Shown here: piece by piece, positions 59,350-64,000 of the stretch
Layout of the letters: each line of letters opens with the position of its first letter
How positions within the stretch are numbered: position 1 is the stretch's first letter
DNA from: Betaproteobacteria bacterium
Lineage (GTDB): Bacteria > Pseudomonadota > Gammaproteobacteria > Burkholderiales > SG8-41
Assembly: GCA_029863175.1 (NCBI GenBank)
Contig: JAOTVX010000005.1
Coordinates: 62,001-126,000 of the forward strand
DNA: 64,000 nucleotides
Direction: 5' to 3'
Made by a program: the position numbers and the translations under genes
The notes under the pieces: model-generated
Told to the model about the DNA's origin: nothing
The model's input: the letters and a program-made list of their open reading frames with translations, nothing else
Databases searched by the model: none

Positions 59350-61038
59350 CTAACGCAGGTAGGCGTCGATCGCGTAGCGCCGCAGCATGCGGTGGCTGGT
59401 GAAGAACGCTGCGTTTTTCGAGATGACGCTTTTCATCAGCGCGATCCACTTTGGGCGATCGCCGTGCCACAGCGGCAGCACCGTGTTCTCGAGCTTGTGG
59501 TAAAGCGATTCGGCGTCCTCGCCATTCGCGCTCTCGTGGTCATTGCCGATCGCCCAGCCGGTGACGCCCTCAAGGCAGCCCTCCACCCACCAGCCATCAA
59601 GCACGGAGAGTTGGGGGACGCCGTTGAACGCCGCCTTCATTCCGCTCGTGCCCGAGGCTTCGAGCGGCCGCAGCGGCGTGTTGAGCCACACGTCCGCGCC
59701 GGCGACGAGATCGCCGGCCACCGACATGTCGTAGTTCGGCACGTAAGCCGCGCGCACATCGGTGCGCAGGGTCTGGATGTGGCGGTGAAGGTCCTCGATC
59801 GCGCGCTTGCCGGCTTCATCGCGCGGGTGCGCTTTGCCAGCGAGCACCAGCTGGAAGGGGTAGCGCCGGGCGATCGTGCGCAGGCGCTCGATGTCGGAGA
59901 AGAGCAGGTCCGGACGCTTGTACGCCGTCATGCGGCGCGCGAAGCCGATGATGGGCACCTCGGGATCGAGTGTCACATTGCAGTGCTGCCGCACGCGCTC
60001 GATGAGCCGCACCTTTGCCGCGGTATGGGCCGACCAGATCTCCTCGTCCGCAATCTGGTCGGCGCGGTTCAAGAGCAGAGTCTCGTGGCACCAGCCCGAA
60101 ATGTGCCGGTCATAGAGCACGGCGAACGCGGGCGCGGCCCAGGTGCGCGGGTGGACGCCGTTGGTGACGGCGTGCACCTCGTAGCCGGGGAACATCTTGC
60201 GCGAAGTCTCCGCGTGCCGGAGGGCGACCCCGTTCACGAAGCCGCTGAGGTTCAGCGCGAGCCGCGTCATGTTGAGGTGGTCCTGGCCGGCATGTTGTTT
60301 CAGCACCTCGAGATCGACGAAGCCGTCGAGCAGCTCGTGCACGAGGTCCCACTCGTACTGGTCGTGCCCGGCTTTCACCGGCGTGTGGGTGGTGAACCGG
60401 CACAGCGCACGCACGCCCGGGGCGTTGTAGTTGGGCTCGTCGGCGCGGCGTCGGTCGTAATAGCGGAAACGGTGCATCAGCTCGACCGCCAGCAACGCCG
60501 AGTGCCCCTCGTTCATGTGGTAGTAACGCACGTTGATGTCGAGGGCCTGCAGTATGCGCAGACCCCCGATACCGAGCACAATCTCCTGCTTCAGTCGATA
60601 GGCCTGGTCGCCGCCGTAGAGATAATGCGTGATGTCACGGTCGCGCTCGTCGTTTTCCGGCAGATCCGTGTCGAGCAGGATGACGGGTACCGTTCCGCCG
60701 GTGTGGCTTTGCAGGATGTAGAGCCAGCCGCCCACCCAGACCTTGCGGCCGTTTACCTTGACCGCGATCTTGGCTTCGAGCGGCTCTGCGTGCTGCGCCG
60801 GATCCCAGGGAAGTGCATGCTCGATCTGGCGCCCGGCGCTGTCGATTTCCTGGCGGAAGTAGCCTCTGCGGCTTGCCAGCGTCACGCCGATCAGGGGAAT
60901 CCGCAGGTCTGCCGCCGAGCGCAGGGTGTCACCTGCCAGGATGCCAAGGCCACCACTGTAGGTCGGAATCCCAGCCGCAAGCGCGATCTCCATCGAGAAG
61001 TAGGCGATCCGCGGCCGGTCGAGAAACGGCGTGATCAA
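59350..61038 (-). CDS. glgP: Alpha-glucan phosphorylase, short type
   Basis: A 562-residue GT35 phosphorylase of the short (AgpA/archaeal-like) group, releasing glucose-1-phosphate from glycogen or maltodextrin. The PLP Lys is in LEASGTSGMKAAFNG; AYFSMEIALAAGIPTYSGGL and FARRMTAYKRPDLLFSD are typical. Regulatory extensions of classical GlgP (about 800 residues) are absent. It shares a strand with the GH65 gene; together they would convert alpha-glucans to sugar phosphates that feed transaldolase and pgi. Confidence 0.92.
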   Translation of the reverse strand: MITPFLDRPRIAYFSMEIALAAGIPTYSGGLGILAGDTLRSAADLRIPLIGVTLASRRGYFRQEIDSAGRQIEHALPWDPAQHAEPLEAKIAVKVNGRKVWVGGWLYILQSHTGGTVPVILLDTDLPENDERDRDITHYLYGGDQAYRLKQEIVLGIGGLRILQALDINVRYYHMNEGHSALLAVELMHRFRYYDRRRADEPNYNAPGVRALCRFTTHTPVKAGHDQYEWDLVHELLDGFVDLEVLKQHAGQDHLNMTRLALNLSGFVNGVALRHAETSRKMFPGYEVHAVTNGVHPRTWAAPAFAVLYDRHISGWCHETLLLNRADQIADEEIWSAHTAAKVRLIERVRQHCNVTLDPEVPIIGFARRMTAYKRPDLLFSDIERLRTIARRYPFQLVLAGKAHPRDEAGKRAIEDLHRHIQTLRTDVRAAYVPNYDMSVAGDLVAGADVWLNTPLRPLEASGTSGMKAAFNGVPQLSVLDGWWVEGCLEGVTGWAIGNDHESANGEDAESLYHKLENTVLPLWHGDRPKWIALMKSVISKNAAFFTSHRMLRRYAIDAYLR

Positions 61039-61619
61039 TATTGCAACTCCATTACAGCGCGTAGCTTACCAGCATTGGCCGCAAAGTACTAATTACTCCC
61101 TTGCCGGTTTCGCAATGCGAAATTGTGGCCGGGCGGCGTGACACGAGCGCCGCTGCGTCGCGCATGGGCACGGTATTGAAGTTGAGCAGGAACCCCCCTG
61201 CGGTAATCCATCGCAGTCATTCAACCAGGCACCGCTATCCATCAAGCGAAGTGCGCCGCTCAGTCCCGCGAGCTGGCTCCGGGACGCAGATCTGCCACTG
61301 ACCTATCACTCGGTTCCCGATATCGCCCGACCTACCGTACGGGAAAAAGACCCTAACAAAAAGCCAGGGTCGGGGAAAGCGCTTGCCGCGCTCTCGCGGT
61401 TGGAATAGATTGCTCGGTAATCGACCGCCGATCCAGTTTGCGACCTGCCCGGATCGCGGTCGTGTGCTGGGGAGGGAGAAGCCAGCGTGAACATAGGGTC
61501 TGTTATGCGCAGTCCGGGGGCTCTTTCGCACTTACTCCCGGCGCCTCGGCTTGGCCCAACGAGGACACGGGCGGATTGAATTTCGTATCGCTCAACGTCG
61601 GCCAAGGGAGGCGAAAACG
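61039..61619. other. Gap without recognised gene
   Basis: A 580-base divergent region. A GACCCT (61350-61355)/AGGGTC hairpin with a T-rich tail on the minus strand lies near 61340-61372, but no gene end is seen upstream of it. Short frames here do not resemble proteins. The GGGAGG before 61620 serves the next gene. Confidence 0.5.
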
Positions 61620-62696
61620 ATGGAAACGAAGAAACTTGGCGTTGGGGTGATCGGTTCGGGGCGGATCGGATCGCTCAGGGCGAAAATGGCGGCGGGCCAT
61701 CCCGCGGTGCGCTTCCTCGCGGTGGCCGACCTCGAAGTCGAACGAGCGAAGCGTCTGGCCGATTCAACCGGCGCCCAGTTCCACTCGGACAACAACTGGG
61801 ACTTGATCTCGCACCCGGATGTGAACACGGTTGTCGTTGCGACCTTCGAGCACGACCATGCCGAGGCGGTCTGTCAGGCGCTGGAGCTCGGTAAACCGGT
61901 GCTTTGCGAGAAACCGATCGCGCTCTCCCTCGAGGACGCCGACCGGATCATCGACAAGGCCGAGGAGACAGGCACGCCGCTTCGCATCGGTTATGCTCAG
62001 CGCTTCAAGCGGCGCTATCTCTCGGGCAAGGACCAGATCACCGCTGGACGGCTCGGCAATGTGTTGGCGTTTACCGCGCGGGCCTGCAACACGCGCGCGC
62101 AAGGGATCGAGATCCTCAAGCGCTCGCCGAACGCGACCCCGGTTGTCGATGTTCTGACCTACTGGGTCGACGTCGCGGGCTGGTATCTGGAGGGCATCAA
62201 ACCGGTCGAGGTCACCGCCCGCGGCACCGGGGTTGTTTTTCGCGAGGCCGGCTTCGACGTCAATGACACCACCTGGGCGCTCGTCACCTTTGAGAACGGT
62301 GCTGTCGCCAATCTTGGCGTCTTCTTCGCGCTGCCGACACATGCCCCGCAGCTCGGCATGGGCGTGCGCATCGAGGTCTATGGCTCGGAAGGCGCCCTTC
62401 TCCTCAATGACGACCATTTCGACGAATTTCTGGTCACCAACAAGGGCATTCCGCACGCCTATATCCCGGACCTCGAGTTCCAGACCGCGCTGCTCTCGTC
62501 CTCGACGCCCGGCAACTGGCATCTCGACGACTATTGGGGTCCGGTGGCCGACGAAAGCCGGGTCTGGTTCGATCACCTGTCGCGCGGCCGCCCCTGCCCG
62601 ATGGCAACGCCGCGTGAAGCCCGTCAGACGCTGGAAATCACGCTCGCGATCGAGGAATCGGCCCGTACCGGCCAGCCGGTCTGGCTGCGCAATTAG
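61620..62696 (+). CDS. Gfo/Idh/MocA-family oxidoreductase
   Basis: A 358-residue NAD(P)-dependent sugar/polyol dehydrogenase-like enzyme. The Rossmann motif GVIGSGRIG is at residues 9-17, with VLCEKPIALS (catalytic Lys) at about 98-107 and the C-terminal beta-sheet domain containing VVDVLTYWVDVAGWYL. Inositol or glucose-fructose type substrates are possible. ATG 61620 follows GGGAGG. It diverges from the glucan phosphorylase gene. Confidence 0.9.
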   Translation: METKKLGVGVIGSGRIGSLRAKMAAGHPAVRFLAVADLEVERAKRLADSTGAQFHSDNNWDLISHPDVNTVVVATFEHDHAEAVCQALELGKPVLCEKPIALSLEDADRIIDKAEETGTPLRIGYAQRFKRRYLSGKDQITAGRLGNVLAFTARACNTRAQGIEILKRSPNATPVVDVLTYWVDVAGWYLEGIKPVEVTARGTGVVFREAGFDVNDTTWALVTFENGAVANLGVFFALPTHAPQLGMGVRIEVYGSEGALLLNDDHFDEFLVTNKGIPHAYIPDLEFQTALLSSSTPGNWHLDDYWGPVADESRVWFDHLSRGRPCPMATPREARQTLEITLAIEESARTGQPVWLRN

Positions 62697-63000
62697 GGAG
62701 TCCCCCCAAGGTTACGATTCCGCTCTCAGCGTAATCGCGTGCCGCGCCGATACGTAACGCTGCCGAGGGTCTTGAGGCACTTCGATCTGGTGGGGTGAGG
62801 GTCCGGTTTTGGGCGTTAGCGGATAATGTCCGTCAGGTTTGGTCACGATCAATACGTCTTAAGCAAAGGTGACCAAGCACCTGCCTTCCCTTTTCGCGCA
62901 CTTTGCTTCTCCGCCCCGGAAGAAAAGGTGTCTCACACTTTCCTTCCGGGGACAGGCCAATGCGGGAATCGACCTGCGGTCGCAACAGGCGCGCGTTTCC
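62697..63000. other. Gap without recognised gene
   Basis: About 300 bases between convergent genes. It contains no coding region or repeat words that I recognise; no strong terminator hairpin is apparent. Confidence 0.5.
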
Positions 63001-63870
63001 CTACAGCGTCTCCGGCCAGTAGAGACGAGTGGGGTTGTCCACGAGGATGCAGTGGCGCAGCTCGTCCGGGCAGAATGCCGCGAAGAGGTCCACCAGCTCG
63101 CCGTCGTTGGGCATCGGGTTCGCGTTCGGGTGCGGAAAATCGGTGCCCCACAGCACGCGGTCCGGCGCGACCTCGATCAGCGCGCGAGCGAACGGGAGGG
63201 CGTCGTGGAACGGTTTGCTGGTGAACGAGACGCGATCGGCGCCGCTCACTTTTACCCACGCGCGCTCGTTCGATTTTACGAGCTCGAGCAGCTGGCGGAA
63301 AGGCTTCTGCTCGAGGCCGCGCCCGGCCTCGACGCGGCCCATGTGGTCGATGATGAACGGCACCGGCAGCCGGTCGAGAAAACGGCTGTAGGCCGCGATG
63401 TCCTCAGCGTCGAGGTGAACCTGCAGGTGCCACCCCAATGGCCGGATGCGCGCCACCACGTGCTCGATCACCTGGAGATCAGGCGCCCCGCCGAGATGAC
63501 GCACAAAGTTGAACCGCACCCCGCGCGTGCCCCCGGCGTGCAAGCGCTCGAGCTCGCGCTCCGTGACGTCGTCGCCGAGCATCGCCACGCCGCGCCACGC
63601 GCCTTTCGACCAGGACATGGCGTCCAGCATGGCGCTGTTGTCGTGGCCGTGGCAGCTCGCCTGGACCAGCACCGCGCGCGTGAAGCCGAGGTGCCGGTGC
63701 AGCGCTGCGAGCTTCTCCTTCGGCGCGTCTGGAGGCGTGTAGCGGCGCTCCGGCGCGTAGGGAAAGCGCGCGCCCGGACCGAAAACATGGCAATGCGCGT
63801 CGCACGCGCCCGGCGGCGGCACGTATTTCGGCGTGACCGGATTCGGGTCTGGCGCGGCGATGGTCTTCAT
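63001..63870 (-). CDS. LigI-like amidohydrolase
   Basis: A 289-residue TIM-barrel hydrolase of the amidohydrolase-2 group, close to 2-pyrone-4,6-dicarboxylate lactonase LigI of lignin aromatics catabolism. It begins VPPGACDAHCHVFGPGARFP, then VLVQASCHGHDNSAMLDAMS. The conserved VPFIIDHMGRV and LWGTDFPHPN segments are present. LigI works without a metal, and the substrate here may be a related lactone. ATG 63870. No other aromatic-ring genes are adjacent in the window. Confidence 0.85.
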   Translation of the reverse strand: MKTIAAPDPNPVTPKYVPPPGACDAHCHVFGPGARFPYAPERRYTPPDAPKEKLAALHRHLGFTRAVLVQASCHGHDNSAMLDAMSWSKGAWRGVAMLGDDVTERELERLHAGGTRGVRFNFVRHLGGAPDLQVIEHVVARIRPLGWHLQVHLDAEDIAAYSRFLDRLPVPFIIDHMGRVEAGRGLEQKPFRQLLELVKSNERAWVKVSGADRVSFTSKPFHDALPFARALIEVAPDRVLWGTDFPHPNANPMPNDGELVDLFAAFCPDELRHCILVDNPTRLYWPETL

Positions 63871-63965
63871 GAGGAATGGGAATGCGCGGCTGCGAAATGA
63901 AAAGCGATCAGGAGCTGTTCCATCGGGCGATTATAAAAGCTTCACCGCTGCGGCCTCCGGAGAGA

Positions 63966-64000
63966 AAATGGTGATGAAAAATGGTGATGAAAGATGGTGA
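63966..64000. repeat. GGTGATGA array at window edge
   Basis: AAAATGGTGATGAAAAATGG, TGATGAAAGATGGTGA: start of another GGTGATGA-type element, cut by the window end. Confidence 0.65.

Noticed and set aside
59392..61092. 566-codon plus-strand frame opposite the glucan phosphorylase gene
   Set aside because: No recognisable domains; the minus strand has complete GT35 motifs with the PLP lysine.
61340..61372. GACCCT/AGGGTC hairpin with minus-strand T-run as the end of a gene
   Set aside because: No coding frame on the minus strand upstream of it can be supported.
44641..62000. Accessory segment as a genomic island or prophage
   Set aside because: No integrase, transposase, tRNA target or attachment repeat was found, and codon use looks like that of the rest of the window.
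1..64000. tRNA or rRNA genes
   Set aside because: No cloverleaf-like sequence with the TTCGA-type T-loop and CCA-side stem was recognised by eye; a tRNAscan run would settle it.

Overview
The window looks like a GC-rich betaproteobacterial chromosome (Burkholderiales/Rhodocyclales/Nitrosomonadales type). The main pointers are two Bug-family tripartite-tricarboxylate receptors, a PhaM-like PHA granule protein with a BktB-type thiolase, the trxA-rho order, a 7Fe ferredoxin FdxA, a CobD/CbiB-family membrane protein and a DUF6494-like small protein. I saw no rRNA, tRNA, integrase, transposase, cas gene or phage module.

Layout. 1-5.9 kb: 5' part of an EF-G-like GTPase gene, a secreted conserved protein, an ECF sigma factor overlapping an anti-sigma-like membrane protein, a small Cys-rich Oxidored-like frame interrupted by TGA, a lytic transglycosylase and a cyclophilin-like protein. 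6-16.5 kb: small proteins (DUF6505-like, PhaM-like, ACT), quinone oxidoreductase, proline iminopeptidase, a malic-enzyme remnant, fumC, an SDR, a two-component system and a Do-type protease. 16.7-28 kb: housekeeping genes (NudL-type Nudix, patatin, greB, cobD-like, rsgA, phhB, M48 protease, orn, pgi) plus a 5'-truncated lrgB. 28-38 kb: bktB, an hslO (Hsp33) remnant, a GT39 transferase, gamma-glutamyltransferase, GDT1, rpmE, rho, trxA, fdxA. 38.6-44.6 kb: an overlapping AddB-like/AddA-like nuclease-helicase pair. 44.7-55.4 kb: a catabolic/accessory segment with two Bug receptors, a TauD/TfdA dioxygenase, three SDRs (one frameshifted), a truncated flavin monooxygenase, a VOC protein and a TRAP transporter. 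55.5-64 kb: transaldolase, a GH65 disaccharide phosphorylase, an alpha-glucan phosphorylase, a Gfo/Idh oxidoreductase and a LigI-like hydrolase.

The most unusual property lies between the genes. At least fifteen intergenic gaps carry arrays of short repeated words (GGTGATGA/TCATCACC, GTTCAAAGTTCC/GGAACCTTGAAC, ATCGGCGTTTATC, GCGTCCTTTGCGGTGA, GTGAGTAGTGAGTAG, GGGAATGGGGAAT, GAAGAATGAAGAATG). Many have one arm in one sense and a complementary arm after a short spacer, so they can fold into long imperfect hairpins. They nearly always lie directly 3' of a gene. Several end exactly in a flanking stop codon: greB, the EI24 gene, the M48 protease, pgi and rsgA all finish (K/Q)-Ala-stop through an AAGGCGTGA-like end, and pip and fumC end inside other words. 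This is the best candidate for an undescribed element system.

The second theme is gene decay. maeB and hslO survive only as N-terminal plus C-terminal pieces joined after internal deletions (maeB apparently at a repeated Leu-Ala-Leu-Ala coding segment). lrgB is 5'-truncated, a flavin monooxygenase is 3'-truncated, an SDR is frameshifted and lacks a start, and the tail of fdxA is duplicated behind a mosaic of hairpin repeats. Identifications rest on motifs and family recall; no database search was possible.
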